Source: Streptomyces meridianus (lineage in GTDB: Bacteria; Actinomycetota; Actinomycetes; Streptomycetales; Streptomycetaceae). Taken from it: a stretch of 64,000 nucleotides of DNA. Positions 25,337 through 35,091 of the stretch are shown one piece after another. Position 1 is the first letter of the stretch. Each line of letters starts with the position of its first letter. The notes beneath the pieces are model-generated. The model did not search any database, was not told the origin of the DNA, and saw only the letters and a list, made by a program, of their open reading frames with translations. Both the position numbers and the translations under genes were made by a program. The stretch covers positions 1-64,000 of the forward strand of contig NZ_JAMQGM010000018.1 in assembly GCF_023703325.1 (NCBI RefSeq), read 5' to 3'.

Positions 25337-27022
25337 ATGTCCGACATCGCGAGCCATCAGCTGCCCCGTCAGGTCGCCGACTCCTACGTCCACGATCTGG
25401 TCGAACTCGACCCGGCCCTCGGCACCTACCTCGGTGTGCCGGAGAGCGCCGATGCGCTCCCCGACTTCTCCCCCGCAGGCGAGGAGGCGCATGCCCGGCT
25501 GGCGCGGGCGACGCTGGAGCGGCTGGCCGGGGCCGAGCGGCTGCCGGGAGCGGCTGCCGAGGAGGAGCGGCGGTGCGCACGGCTCCTCCGGGAGCGGCTG
25601 ACCGCCGACCTCGCCGTGCGCGAATCCGGTGAACCGCTGCGTGCCGTCAGCAACATCCGCTCTCCGCTGCACACCGTGCGCAGTGTCTTCACCGTGGCCC
25701 CGACGCAGACCGCGGACGACTGGAGCGCGATCGACCGGCGGATGCGCGGCGTTCCGGCGGCGCTGGAGGGCTATCGTGCCTCGCTGGCCGAGGGTCTGAG
25801 CCGGGGGCTGCCGGGCGGTCCCCGCCAAGTGACGGCCGTCATCGCCCAGTTGCACGAGTGGATCGGTAAGGACGCGGGCTGGTTCGGGAGCTTCGCGGCA
25901 CAGGGACCGGAGCGGCTGCGCGCGGATCTGGACCGGTCGGCAGCGGTCGCCACCACCGCACTGGCGGAACTGCGCAGCTGGCTTGCGGACACCTACGGGC
26001 CCGCGGTGCAGGACGCACCGGACGTCGTGGGCCGTGAGCGGTACGCACGCTGGTCCCGGAAGTGGAACGGCACGGACCTGGACCTGGACGAGGCCTACGC
26101 GTACGGCTGGTCGGAGTTCCACCGACTGCACGCCGAGATGCGCTCGGCGGCGGAGAAGGTCCTGCCCGGCGCGACCGACCCGTGGAAGGCGCTGCGCCAC
26201 CTCGACGAGCACGGTGAGCACATCGAGGGCGTCGAGGAGACCCGGGTCTGGCTCCAGCGGCTGATGGACGAGACCATCGCGGCGCTGGACGGCGTGCACT
26301 TCGAACTCGCCGACCGGGTCAAGCGGGTGGAGTCACGCATCGCGCCGCCCGGTAGTGCGGCCGCCCCGTATTACACCGCGCCCTCCGAGGACTTCAGCCG
26401 GCCCGGTCGGACCTGGCTGCCGACGCTGGGCGAGACCCGGTTCCCGGTCTACGACCTGGTGTCGACGTGGTACCACGAAGGGGTTCCGGGTCATCATCTT
26501 CAGCTGGCCCAGTGGGTGCACGTCGCCGGCCGGCTCTCCCGCTACCAGGCGACGGTCGGCCAGGTCAGCGCCAACTCGGAGGGCTGGGCCCTGTACGCCG
26601 AGCGGCTGATGGACGAGCTGGGCTTCCTCGGCGATCCGGCGCGCAGGCTGGGCTGTCTCGACGCGCAGATGATGCGGGCCCTGCGGGTGGTCGTCGACAT
26701 CGGCATGCATCTGGAGCTTCGGATCCCGGCGCACTCGCCGTTCCGTCCCGGTGAGCGGTGGACGCCGGAGCTCGGCCGTGAGTTCTTCGGCCTGCACTGC
26801 AGCCGCTCGGCCGAGTTCGTCGACAGCGAGCTGGTCCGGTATCTGGGCATGCCCGGCCAGGCCATCGGCTACAAGCTCGGCGAACGGGCATGGCTCGCCG
26901 GACGGGACGCCGCCCGGCGGGCCCACGGCAATGCCTTCGACCTGAAGCAGTGGCACATGGCCGCCCTGTCGCTGGGCGCGCTCGGACTCGACGACCTCGT
27001 CGAGGAGCTGTCCCGGCTCTGA
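25337..27022 (+). CDS. DUF885-family protein, putative metallohydrolase
   Basis: A 561-residue protein of the DUF885 family, largely helical. It carries the conserved STWYHEGVPGHHLQLAQW block, an HExxxxH-like zinc-binding signature resembling that of M1/M3-type peptidases, and SEGWALYAERLMDELG downstream, which supplies a glutamate ligand. No signal peptide is present. Family members are generally predicted carboxypeptidases, but I know of no settled substrate. The ATG at 25337 is chosen from the homologous N-terminus (SDIASHQLPRQVADSYV). Confidence 0.88.
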   Translation: MSDIASHQLPRQVADSYVHDLVELDPALGTYLGVPESADALPDFSPAGEEAHARLARATLERLAGAERLPGAAAEEERRCARLLRERLTADLAVRESGEPLRAVSNIRSPLHTVRSVFTVAPTQTADDWSAIDRRMRGVPAALEGYRASLAEGLSRGLPGGPRQVTAVIAQLHEWIGKDAGWFGSFAAQGPERLRADLDRSAAVATTALAELRSWLADTYGPAVQDAPDVVGRERYARWSRKWNGTDLDLDEAYAYGWSEFHRLHAEMRSAAEKVLPGATDPWKALRHLDEHGEHIEGVEETRVWLQRLMDETIAALDGVHFELADRVKRVESRIAPPGSAAAPYYTAPSEDFSRPGRTWLPTLGETRFPVYDLVSTWYHEGVPGHHLQLAQWVHVAGRLSRYQATVGQVSANSEGWALYAERLMDELGFLGDPARRLGCLDAQMMRALRVVVDIGMHLELRIPAHSPFRPGERWTPELGREFFGLHCSRSAEFVDSELVRYLGMPGQAIGYKLGERAWLAGRDAARRAHGNAFDLKQWHMAALSLGALGLDDLVEELSRL

Positions 27023-27071
27023 CACCACCGGCCACCGGCACCCTGCAAGACAACTCGATGAGGAGCACTCG

Positions 27072-27587
27072 TTGGAGATCCATGCCACGGACGACGGCGG
27101 CCGCCTGGTCCTCGCCGGCGAACGTGTGATGCTGCGCGAGCAGACCCCCGAAGACGCACGGTTCCTTGCCCTCGGCGAACCGGGCGATCTGATCTGGGTG
27201 GACGGCGTACCCGGCGAGGGCACGGTCGTCGCGGCCGGGATGACCCTGCGCGCCGCCGCGGCCGGCGTTCACCGGCCCGGCCGGGGCCTGTTCGTGGTCC
27301 GGCGCACCGAGGACTCGGCGGCCGTCGGGGGGATCGGATTCCACAGCCCCCCGGCCGAGGGGACCGTGGAGATCGGCTACGACCTGACCTCGTCCGCGCG
27401 CGGCTCGGGCTTGGCCACCGAAGCCGTACGGCTCCTGTCCGCCTGGGCGCTGCGGCAGCCGGAGGTGGAGCGGGTAGTGGCGACGACCGAGGCGCACAAT
27501 GTGCCGTCCCAGCGGGTCCTGGAGCGAGCGGGGTACCGCCGGGTCGAGGACCGCGGCGCCCTGATGGCCTTCGAACTGGCCCGCTGA
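27072..27587 (+). CDS. GNAT-family N-acetyltransferase (RimJ/RimL-like)
   Basis: A 171-residue Acetyltransf_3-type protein. It has VMLREQTPEDARFLAL at the N-terminus, the EIGYDLTSSARGSGLATEAV acetyl-CoA binding motif, and AHNVPSQRVLERAGYRR typical of RimJ/RimL enzymes that acetylate N-terminal or small-molecule amines. It reads from a TTG start preceded by GAGGAG. Its stop is ten bases from the convergent sbcC stop. Confidence 0.85.
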   Translation: MEIHATDDGGRLVLAGERVMLREQTPEDARFLALGEPGDLIWVDGVPGEGTVVAAGMTLRAAAAGVHRPGRGLFVVRRTEDSAAVGGIGFHSPPAEGTVEIGYDLTSSARGSGLATEAVRLLSAWALRQPEVERVVATTEAHNVPSQRVLERAGYRRVEDRGALMAFELAR

Positions 27588-27597
27588 CGGCGAACGT

Positions 27598-30597
27598 TCA
27601 GCTCTCTGCGCCCACGGTCCGCTGGCGGACCGCCGACCCGTTGCGGGCCTTGGCGACCTCCAGCCGGGCGGGGACCCGCTGCCTGAGCTCCGGGACGTGA
27701 CTGACGATGCCCACGGCCCGGTCGCGCTCGCGGAGCGCATCCAGGACGTCCAGCACCTCGTCGAGGGTCTGTTCGTCGAGACTGCCGAAACCCTCGTCGA
27801 TGAACAGGGTGTCCAGCCGCACCCCTCCGGCCTCGTCCGTCACCACGTCCGCAAGGCCGAGAGCGAGGGCGAGGGAGACGAAGAACGTCTCACCGCCGGA
27901 CAGGGTCGCGGTGTCGCGCTCGGTTCCGGTCCAGGCGTCGATGACGCGCAGTCCGAGTCCCGACCGGCCGCGGCCGCTCGACCGGGCATCCGAGTGGACG
28001 AGCGTGTAACGGCCCGAGGACATGCGCTCCAGACGTTCGCCGGCCGCGGCGGCGACCTGCTCGAGCCGGGCGGCGAGGACATACGCCTCGAGCCGCATTC
28101 TGCGCTCGTTCTCCGCGGAGGTGCCGGCGGCGAGCGACGCGAGCCGCGCGAGCCGTTCGAACTCCTCCCGCAGCGGGGCGAGCCGGCGCGCGTCGGCCAC
28201 GGCCTCATCGGAGAGCCGGTCCAGTTCGGTGCACCGTTCGCGGGCGGCGGCGTCCACGGCCGACGCCTCGCGCAACCTGCGGGTGGCCGCCTCCGCCACG
28301 GTCAGGGCCGCCGCGGGATCCGCAGGCGGGAGGACCGCGGCCTCGGCCGGGCCCGGGTCGGCCAGCTCCGCTTCCACGAACGCCTGTTCCGCACGCCGTG
28401 CCTCGGCGCGGGAGCGCAGTTCACGCCACCGGGCGTCGTCCAGTACGGCGTCGGCGGCGGCACGCGGGTTCTCGAATCCGGCCCGGGAGGCGGCATCCGC
28501 GAGCCGCGCGTCCGCCTCCTTCAGCCGCTGGGCCGATTCCTCCGCAGCCCGGACGGCCACGGCGGCGCGGGCCACCGCGTCGGCGCGCCGTTCCAGATCC
28601 CCGGCGCGTGCGGTGACACCCGCGGGTCCGGCTCCGACGCGGGACAACTCGGCTTCCAGCGAAGCCTGTTCGGCGGTCAGGGCCTCGCGGCGCGAGGTCC
28701 GTGCGGCGGCCCGCTGCTCGGCCCGGCGCCGCTGCTCGAGGCGGTGTTCCCGCTCCCGCTCGCCGCGGTCGGCCGCCTCGCGGGCCGCATGCAGGTCCCC
28801 CGCGGCATGCCGGGCCCGGATGTAGGAGCGCTGCAACTCCGCGACGGCGGACCGGATCCGGGCTGTCTCCTCCCCTCCGGCTGCCGAGTCGGCCGCGGCG
28901 AGCGATTCCCGCCGCGAGCGCAACTCCCGGTCGGCGTCCTCGCGTGCTCCCTCCGCCCGGCGGTGTTCCGCCAGCGCCGCTTCCTCGGCCTCGCGGTTCG
29001 CCTGGCCGGGGACGGCACGCGCCGGGCGGGGATGTTCGGTGGAGCCGCACACCGCGCAGGCGTCCCCGGGACCCAGCTCGGCGGCCAGTTCCGCGGCGAT
29101 GCCCTGCAGCCGGCGCTCCCGCAGGTCGAGCCAGCGCTCGTGCGCGTCGCCCGCGCTGCGGCGGGCCCGCTGGAAGCGTTCCTCCGCCTCCGGCAGCTCC
29201 GCGGCGAGGTCGTCGCGGCGCTGCGCCGCCTCCAGCCTGCGCAGTTCCGGCTCGACTACGGCACCGAGCTGCTCGGCCCGAGTGGCTGCCTCCTGTGCCT
29301 CCTCGACCCGTCGCCGCAGTTCATCACGGCTGCTGTACCATCCGGCGAGCCACGCGTCGGCCTCGTGGAGCAGCTCGTCGTCGGCGTGCGCCTGGCGGTC
29401 GAGTCCGGCGAGCTCGACGGCGAGCTCGGCGACCCGCTGTTCGCTCCGCCGGGCCGCCGAGAGTTCGCCGAGTTCCTCGCGGAGCCGGTGCTCCACAGCC
29501 TCGAGTCGGTCCGCGCCCGCCTCGGCGAGTTCCCCGGGGAGCCGCTGCCGGCTCCGGTCCACAGCGGCGACGGCGGCCTGCTGGTCGCGTTCGGCGGCCG
29601 CTCTGAATTCCAGTGCGGGAAGGACGCGTTGGGCCTGCTCTGCGCGTTCCAGGCGGGCGCTGATCCGCTCGTGCTCCTCCCGGCCGGCAGCGAGGGCGGC
29701 ACGGCGGCGCAGGACGTCGGCACGGCGCTGCTGGAGACGGGCGAGTTCGCGGGCGTCCTCGGCGCCCTGCTGCGCCGCCCGGTGCTCCTCTTCGGCCGCC
29801 TCCACCGCGGTCCTGGCGATGTCCCTGGCCTCGCGGGCGTCGACCCGGGCCAGGCAGGCCCAGGTGAGCAGTTCCTCGGCGAAGCCCGGTTCGCCCGGAG
29901 TGCGGTCCGGCAGCGGAGCCGACGCCGTGCCCGTGGCGGCCTGCGCCATCCGGTGGGCGCGTGCGAGCAGCCGGTCGTCGCCGTGGCGCACGCGTTTCTC
30001 GGCGGTGCGCCGCAGTTCGGCGAGACGGTCCTCGGCGGCGGAGAACCGGCCGGTGTCGAACAGGGCACCGAGCAGGCGTCCCCGTGCCTCGGCATCGGAG
30101 CGCAGGAAACGGGCGAAGTCGCCCTGCGGCAGCAGGACGACCTGGCAGAACTGCTCCTTGCTCATGCCCAGGAGCTGGGTGATCTCCTCACCGATCTCCT
30201 GGTGCGAACGGCTCAGCGCGGTCCACTGCCCGTTGCGCAGCTCCCGCAGGGCGGTGTGGGCCTTGTCGCGGGTCAGACCGGTCCCACGCTTCTTGGGCCG
30301 GGACTGCTCGGGGCGCCGCGTGATCTCCAACCGCCGTTCGGCGACGGTGAGTTCGAGGGCGACCTCGGTGGCGACGGACTGCTCGGCGTGGTCGCTGCGC
30401 AGGCCCTGGCCGCTCTGCCGGGCGCCGGGGACGCTGCCGTAGAGCGCGAAGCAGACGGCATCCAGGACGGAGGTCTTGCCGGCCCCGGTCGGACCGTGCA
30501 GGAGGAAGAGGCCCGCCGCGGACAGTTCGTCGAAATCGATGCGCTGCGTGCCGGCGAACGGTCCGAAAGCCGTCACCTCCAGCCGGTGCAGCCTCAC
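27598..30597 (-). CDS. sbcC: Nuclease SbcCD subunit C (Rad50-like ATPase)
   Basis: A 999-residue SMC-like protein. The N-terminal half of the ABC ATPase carries the Walker A GPTGAGKTS (about 35-43). Very long Ala/Glu/Arg-rich coiled coils are interrupted near residue 520 by the zinc-hook CAVC within GDACAVCGSTEHP. The C-terminal half has the ABC signature LSGGETFFVSLALALGLAD and Walker B LFIDEGFGSLD. With SbcD it opens hairpins and trims DNA ends in double-strand break repair. Its start overlaps the sbcD stop by four bases. Confidence 0.95.
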   Translation of the reverse strand: MRLHRLEVTAFGPFAGTQRIDFDELSAAGLFLLHGPTGAGKTSVLDAVCFALYGSVPGARQSGQGLRSDHAEQSVATEVALELTVAERRLEITRRPEQSRPKKRGTGLTRDKAHTALRELRNGQWTALSRSHQEIGEEITQLLGMSKEQFCQVVLLPQGDFARFLRSDAEARGRLLGALFDTGRFSAAEDRLAELRRTAEKRVRHGDDRLLARAHRMAQAATGTASAPLPDRTPGEPGFAEELLTWACLARVDAREARDIARTAVEAAEEEHRAAQQGAEDARELARLQQRRADVLRRRAALAAGREEHERISARLERAEQAQRVLPALEFRAAAERDQQAAVAAVDRSRQRLPGELAEAGADRLEAVEHRLREELGELSAARRSEQRVAELAVELAGLDRQAHADDELLHEADAWLAGWYSSRDELRRRVEEAQEAATRAEQLGAVVEPELRRLEAAQRRDDLAAELPEAEERFQRARRSAGDAHERWLDLRERRLQGIAAELAAELGPGDACAVCGSTEHPRPARAVPGQANREAEEAALAEHRRAEGAREDADRELRSRRESLAAADSAAGGEETARIRSAVAELQRSYIRARHAAGDLHAAREAADRGEREREHRLEQRRRAEQRAAARTSRREALTAEQASLEAELSRVGAGPAGVTARAGDLERRADAVARAAVAVRAAEESAQRLKEADARLADAASRAGFENPRAAADAVLDDARWRELRSRAEARRAEQAFVEAELADPGPAEAAVLPPADPAAALTVAEAATRRLREASAVDAAARERCTELDRLSDEAVADARRLAPLREEFERLARLASLAAGTSAENERRMRLEAYVLAARLEQVAAAAGERLERMSSGRYTLVHSDARSSGRGRSGLGLRVIDAWTGTERDTATLSGGETFFVSLALALGLADVVTDEAGGVRLDTLFIDEGFGSLDEQTLDEVLDVLDALRERDRAVGIVSHVPELRQRVPARLEVAKARNGSAVRQRTVGAES

Positions 30598-31760
30598 CGT
30601 GCGATCTCCTTCACGATGTCCTGCACGCGGACACTCTCGAGTACCTCACGCAGCACGGCCCGCTCCTGTTCGTCGGGGCCCGCACCGCCTCGGACGTGTC
30701 CCACGAAGTCCTCCGCGATCTGCTCGTCGGTGCGCCCGCCCACGCGTCCCGCGTAGGAGGACGACCGGTCCTCCGGCGGACGCTCCGGAGCGAAGCGGAG
30801 GTTCAGCACGTGGGGGAAGCGGCGGGTGAGCCGGGCCATCGGCTCGGCCGGGCGCGCCGGGTCGGTGAGGGTCGCCTCGACCCACGACTCCTGGTGGCAC
30901 TCGAGCGCCGGATCGGCCAGGAGGTCCTCGAGGCGTCCCTGGAGCCGGACCAGACGACGGGGTACGGGGCAGTCGACTCGCTCGGCGTCCAGGGAGCCGT
31001 CCGGGCCGAGTTCGACCAGCCACATGCTCTTGCGGTGGCCGGCCTCGGAGAAGGAGTAGGCGAGGGGGGAGCCCGAGTAGCGGACCCGCCCGGTGATGCT
31101 CTGGCAGCCGTGCAGATGCCCGAGCGCGGCGTAGTCGACGCCGTCGAACACCTCGGGCGGTACGGCCGCGACACCGCCCACCGTGATGTCGCGTTCGCTG
31201 TCGCTGCCGGCGCCGCCGCTCACGAAGGCATGGGCGAGCACGACGGAGCGGGTGTCCGCGGGGCGGTCGGCCAGGTCGGCGCGCACCCGGTCCATGGCCG
31301 CGGAGAGCACCGCGGTGTGGCTCACCCGTGCCGCTCCCAACTTCTCGCGGGCCAGGGCGGGTTCGAGGTAGGGCAGCCCGTAGAGGACCACGTCGCCGTG
31401 GTCGTCCGCGAGCACGACGGGGGTGGAGCAGCCCGCGGGGTCGGTGCGCAGATGGATACCGGCGCGCTCGAAGAGGCCGGCGCCCACGCCCAGGCGCCGG
31501 GCGGAGTCGTGGTTCCCGGAGATCATCACGGTCGGTACGCCGAGGTCGGCGAGCCGGTGGAGCGCGTCGTCGTACAGCTCCACGGCGGCCAGGGGCGGCA
31601 CGGCGCGGTCGTAGACGTCGCCGGCGACGAGCACGGCGTCGACCCGGCGTGACCGGACAGTCTCCACGAGATGGTCGATGAAGGCAGCCTGCGCGGGCAG
31701 CATGTTCACCCGGTGGAAGGACCGGCCGAGGTGCCAGTCCGATGTGTGCAGAATCCTCAA
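30594..31760 (-). CDS. sbcD: Nuclease SbcCD subunit D (Mre11-like nuclease)
   Basis: A 388-residue calcineurin-like phosphoesterase with the five Mre11/SbcD metal motifs: HTSDWHLGRSF, GDVYDRA, SGNHDSARR, LAHAFVSGG and DYAALGHLHGCQ. It supplies the Mn2+-dependent nuclease of the SbcCD complex. It is the first gene of a two-gene operon with sbcC, and its length fits the family. Confidence 0.95.
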   Translation of the reverse strand: MRILHTSDWHLGRSFHRVNMLPAQAAFIDHLVETVRSRRVDAVLVAGDVYDRAVPPLAAVELYDDALHRLADLGVPTVMISGNHDSARRLGVGAGLFERAGIHLRTDPAGCSTPVVLADDHGDVVLYGLPYLEPALAREKLGAARVSHTAVLSAAMDRVRADLADRPADTRSVVLAHAFVSGGAGSDSERDITVGGVAAVPPEVFDGVDYAALGHLHGCQSITGRVRYSGSPLAYSFSEAGHRKSMWLVELGPDGSLDAERVDCPVPRRLVRLQGRLEDLLADPALECHQESWVEATLTDPARPAEPMARLTRRFPHVLNLRFAPERPPEDRSSSYAGRVGGRTDEQIAEDFVGHVRGGAGPDEQERAVLREVLESVRVQDIVKEIAR

Positions 31761-32258
31761 GCCGTGGCTCCGAGCCGCATGTCTCCCCCTGGTTTCCGCT
31801 CATGTGCAGGGCCGGGAACCCGTCGCCGGCGTTTCCCTACGGTATCGGCGGGGACCGACAGTCCGTGCACGGGCCTCGGCCTCGGCCGGGAACGGGGTCG
31901 ACGGGATCCGCCGGGGCCGTTCGGGTGATGATCAGGGGCCGGGGCGCCCGGACGGTGTCGTGGAGGCCCGCTGAACCGTTCGCCGTGCATGACCGTTCCT
32001 GCTGCTCGCCCGTGGTTCCTTCCCTCCCGACTGGAGGCCCTGTTCGCGACGGAGCCGTTCCCCGCGGCACCCGCTCCGCGGCGTCGCTCCCCCGGCGCAG
32101 CGGCATCCGGCGAACCGGACCCGGAGGGCGCTGCGACCGCAGCCGCTCCTCCGGCGGACGGACGGAGACGGGGCCCGGTCCCCCCGACTCCGGACCCCAT
32201 GTAGCCATTTGGCCACCACCGGTGGCGAGGGAAGGATCCTGCCCATAGCTTCAAACCC
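31761..32258. other. Divergent intergenic region, no gene recognised
   Basis: About 500 bases separate sbcD from the beta-helix gene. Open frames cross it, including a 71-codon plus-strand frame at 31989-32204, but their products are Pro/Ala/Arg-rich and resemble nothing. The stretch immediately upstream of 32259 is less GC-rich and should hold the beta-helix promoter. Confidence 0.45.
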
Positions 32259-33317
32259 ATGACAAAACACCAGGTAACGTTCATCGGCTGGGTGGCGGCC
32301 GCCATGGTCGCCGGCCTGGCCGCAGCACCTGCGGCACATGCGTCGGATGTCCACCTCGTCCATTCCGGAGAGTCGATCCAGAAGGCGGTGAACGCCGCCC
32401 GGGCGGGCGACACCGTGATCGTTTTCCCCGGCACCTATCGGGAGAGCGTCCAGATCAAGAAGTCCGGTGTGACGCTCCGCGGCTCCGGCTCGGCGACCGT
32501 GCTCAAGCCGAGCACCAAGAAGGCCAAGAACGCCTGCGCCAAGGCCGGCAACGGCATTTGCGTCACCGGCACGGACAGCAAGCCGTTGCGGAATGTCAGC
32601 ATCCGCTCGCTGGTCGTCTCCTCCTTCAAGAAGAACGGCATCTGGGCCACGCGCACCGACAGCATGACGGTCCGCGGTGTCACCGCCCGCTACAACGGGC
32701 AGTGGGGCATCGCCCAGGAACGGTCGACCCGCGGGTACTTCCGCAACAACACCGCCAGGAACAACGTCGAGTCCGGGATCTTCCTCGCCAACACGATCGA
32801 CCGTGAGGGCGGCGCCACCGACACCAAGGGTGCCGTGGTCCGCGACAACGATCTGACAGGCAACCGGATCGGCGTCACCCTGCGGCGGATCCGGAACTTG
32901 TCCGTCCACCACAACACCATCAGCGGCAACTGCGGTGGCGTGTTCGTGGTCGGCGACGAAGGCGTCCCGGCGGCGGGCGACATGACGATCCGCAGCAACA
33001 TCGTCTACAAGAACAACAAGTTCTGCGCCGGCAACAGCCGGCTGCCCGCCATCCAGGGCGCCGGCATCGTCCTGACCGGCGCCCAGGACACGACGGTCTC
33101 CCGGAACTTCGTCGCGGACAACAACGGCTCCTCACCGCTGTCCGGCGGCATCGTCCTCTTCAAGAGCTTCGTGGGTGCACCCAACAGCAACAACGTCATC
33201 CGGGACAACATGGCGCAGCGCAACCTGCCCGCCGACCTGGCCGACCGGGACACCGGGACCGGGAACCGGTTCACCCGCAATTCCTGCACGGTTTCGGAAC
33301 CCACGGGCCGGTGCTGA
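32259..33317 (+). CDS. Secreted right-handed parallel beta-helix protein
   Basis: A 352-residue precursor with a signal peptide (hydrophobic residues 8-26, cleavage near AHA-SD). A right-handed beta-helix follows, built from about ten PbH1-like turns rich in Asn ladders (NNTARNNVESGIFLANT, NDLTGNRIGVTLRRI, HHNTISGNCGGVFVVG). The opening VHSGESIQKAVNAARAGDTV is typical of the NosD/DUF1565 and polysaccharide-lyase-like group. Catalytic residues of pectate lyases cannot be assigned, so it may be a carbohydrate-binding or structural protein rather than an enzyme. Four cysteines could form disulfides. It is 37 bases upstream of an O-methyltransferase gene and likely co-transcribed. Confidence 0.87.
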   Translation: MTKHQVTFIGWVAAAMVAGLAAAPAAHASDVHLVHSGESIQKAVNAARAGDTVIVFPGTYRESVQIKKSGVTLRGSGSATVLKPSTKKAKNACAKAGNGICVTGTDSKPLRNVSIRSLVVSSFKKNGIWATRTDSMTVRGVTARYNGQWGIAQERSTRGYFRNNTARNNVESGIFLANTIDREGGATDTKGAVVRDNDLTGNRIGVTLRRIRNLSVHHNTISGNCGGVFVVGDEGVPAAGDMTIRSNIVYKNNKFCAGNSRLPAIQGAGIVLTGAQDTTVSRNFVADNNGSSPLSGGIVLFKSFVGAPNSNNVIRDNMAQRNLPADLADRDTGTGNRFTRNSCTVSEPTGRC

Positions 33318-33354
33318 CCGGTACGTCCTCCGTCCCTCCGAGAATCGAGGCGGC

Positions 33355-34383
33355 ATGACCACCGTTGACCCAACTCCCGCACCAGCGGTGCGACTTCGGG
33401 AACTCGTATTCGGCGCGGCATTCGCCGGGGCGGTGCGGGCTGCAGCCAGGCTGGGTGTCGCCGACGCGCTCGGGGACGCACCGGCCGCTCCGAAGGAACT
33501 GGCCGCCTCGGTGAAGACCGAGGCACAGCCCCTGAAGAGGCTGCTCCGCGCACTGTCCGCGCACGGGATCTTCGAGGAGACCGCGGACGGGCGGTTCGCC
33601 CACACCGAGATGTCACGTCTGCTGCGGGAGGACACGCCGGGCAGCCTTCGCTACATCGCGCTGTGGTGCACCGAGCCGTGGACCTGGGAGGCGTGGCCGC
33701 GGCTGGACGAGGCCGTGCGGACGGGGAAGCACGTCTTCCACGACCTGTACGGCAAGGAATTCTTCGACTACCTGAACAACGACGCTCCCGAGTCGGCCCA
33801 TGTCTTCGACAGAGCCATGACCACCTCGAGCAGGCAGTCGGCCAGGGACATCGCGGAGTTCCTCGACCTCGAAGGGGTCTCGTCCATCGCGGACATCGGC
33901 GGCGGTCAGGGACTCGTTCTCGCCAGCCTGCTGGAGAAGCACCCCGAGGTGCACGGCACCCTGCTGGACCTGCCGAGTGTGGTGGCGAACGCCGACTCCC
34001 GTCTCCGGGAGGGCGGGCCCCTCGCCGCACGAGCCCAGGTCGTCGGCGGAGACTGCCGTCGGAACATCCCGGTCGAGGCCGATCTGTACATCATCAAGAA
34101 CATCCTCGAATGGGACGACGAGAGCACCCGCAGGACCCTGCGCAACGTCATCGCGGCCGCCCGGCCCGGTGCCCGCGTGGTGGTGATCGAGAACCTGGTC
34201 GACGACAGCCTGTCGATGAAGTTCACGACGGCCATGGACCTGCTGCTGCTCCTCAACGTCGGTGGTGGCAAGCACACCATGCAGAGCATGACCGAGCGGA
34301 TGGAGCAGAGCGGCCTCCAGGTCGGTGACATCCGCCAGGTCAACGGTTTCCTGCACGCGTTCGACAGCACCGTCCCCGCCTGA
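33355..34383 (+). CDS. SAM-dependent O-methyltransferase (polyketide/aromatic type)
   Basis: A 342-residue class I methyltransferase of the two-domain plant/actinobacterial O-methyltransferase family (TcmO/DnrK-like). An N-terminal winged dimerisation domain (residues 10-95, ALGDAPAAPKELAASVKTE) precedes the SAM domain with IADIGGGQGLVLASLLEKHP. The VVVIENLVDDS and GGGKHTMQSMTERMEQSGL regions follow. Members methylate phenolic polyketides and related aromatics. It sits near, but not in, the whiE operon, behind a beta-helix gene and ahead of a terminator, so a role in pigment tailoring is only a possibility. The ATG at 33355 matches the family N-terminus. Confidence 0.87.
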   Translation: MTTVDPTPAPAVRLRELVFGAAFAGAVRAAARLGVADALGDAPAAPKELAASVKTEAQPLKRLLRALSAHGIFEETADGRFAHTEMSRLLREDTPGSLRYIALWCTEPWTWEAWPRLDEAVRTGKHVFHDLYGKEFFDYLNNDAPESAHVFDRAMTTSSRQSARDIAEFLDLEGVSSIADIGGGQGLVLASLLEKHPEVHGTLLDLPSVVANADSRLREGGPLAARAQVVGGDCRRNIPVEADLYIIKNILEWDDESTRRTLRNVIAAARPGARVVVIENLVDDSLSMKFTTAMDLLLLLNVGGGKHTMQSMTERMEQSGLQVGDIRQVNGFLHAFDSTVPA

Positions 34384-34405
34384 ACGAGGCCGGCTTGTGC
34401 GTCGT

Positions 34406-34438
34406 CCGCAGGGCACATCCGCCGGATGTGCCCTGCGG
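34406..34438. terminator. Terminator after the O-methyltransferase gene
   Basis: A perfect 15-bp stem CCGCAGGGCACATCC / GGATGTGCCCTGCGG with a GCC loop lies 22 bases after the stop codon. Confidence 0.85.
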
Positions 34439-34541
34439 CATGCGGTAGCAGCAACCGGCCATGGGGGACCGGCTGTTGGCGTGCCCTGGACGACACGGCA
34501 TCATCACTCCGTCAACGCAAACCGATCCCCGGGGGGAATCC

Positions 34542-35069
34542 GTGTCATCCCTACGCGACGTCGACCAGCGGGCCGGGCGGGACCTCTGGATCGCCACGGC
34601 GGCCATGCTCGTCGCCCTGGCCTGCTTCCCGTGGTCCGCCCCGGGCGGCACGTCGTGGGTGTTCGTCGTGGTCTCCGCCGTGCTGGCCCTTTTGTCCGTC
34701 TTCCTGCTGGTGGCGGCCCGGCGCCGGCTGCGGCGACCGGACGGAACACCGGCCCCCCTGCAAAAGCCGGCACCCGGCACGGACGGGAACCAGGACCTCG
34801 ACTTCGGTTCCTCCCCCGGCCCGGACCGGGCACATCAGCCCCCGGGCGGAGGCGGCCCGGCCACCCCGCCCGACTCCGGTCCCGCTCCGGTCACAGCACC
34901 TGCCCCCGCGCCCGGCATGGCCTACGGCAGCGGGTCCACCCCCGCCGGTGATCTCCCGCCGGTGGCCGTCGCCGACGCTCCGAGGGCCCGGCCGATGACC
35001 GTGCTCGCCGAACTCGCCGCCCTGCTGAGCCTCGTGGTCTCCGTGATCCAGCTGTTCGTCGACGGCTGA
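34542..35069 (+). CDS. Small membrane protein of unknown function
   Basis: A 175-residue protein read from a GTG behind GGGGGGAA. Two adjacent membrane spans lie near the N-terminus (about residues 15-32 and 40-60: WIATAAMLVALACFPW, WVFVVVSAVLALLSVFLLVA). A long Pro/Gly-rich hydrophilic region (65-145) follows, and a third hydrophobic segment at the C-terminus (LAALLSLVVSVIQLF). I recognise no family. Hairpins bound it on both sides, so it is probably monocistronic. Confidence 0.72.
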   Translation: MSSLRDVDQRAGRDLWIATAAMLVALACFPWSAPGGTSWVFVVVSAVLALLSVFLLVAARRRLRRPDGTPAPLQKPAPGTDGNQDLDFGSSPGPDRAHQPPGGGGPATPPDSGPAPVTAPAPAPGMAYGSGSTPAGDLPPVAVADAPRARPMTVLAELAALLSLVVSVIQLFVDG

Positions 35070-35091
35070 GGCCCACGGCAGCGGATGCGAA

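Noticed and set aside
27697..30756. 1019-codon plus-strand frame opposite sbcC
   Set aside because: Composition is a GC-skew shadow of sbcC; the minus strand has Walker A, zinc hook and ABC signature.
31989..32204. Possible 71-residue plus-strand gene in the sbcD/beta-helix gap
   Set aside because: The first 20 residues look plausible but the rest is low-complexity Ala/Pro/Arg; no good ribosome site and no recognisable family.
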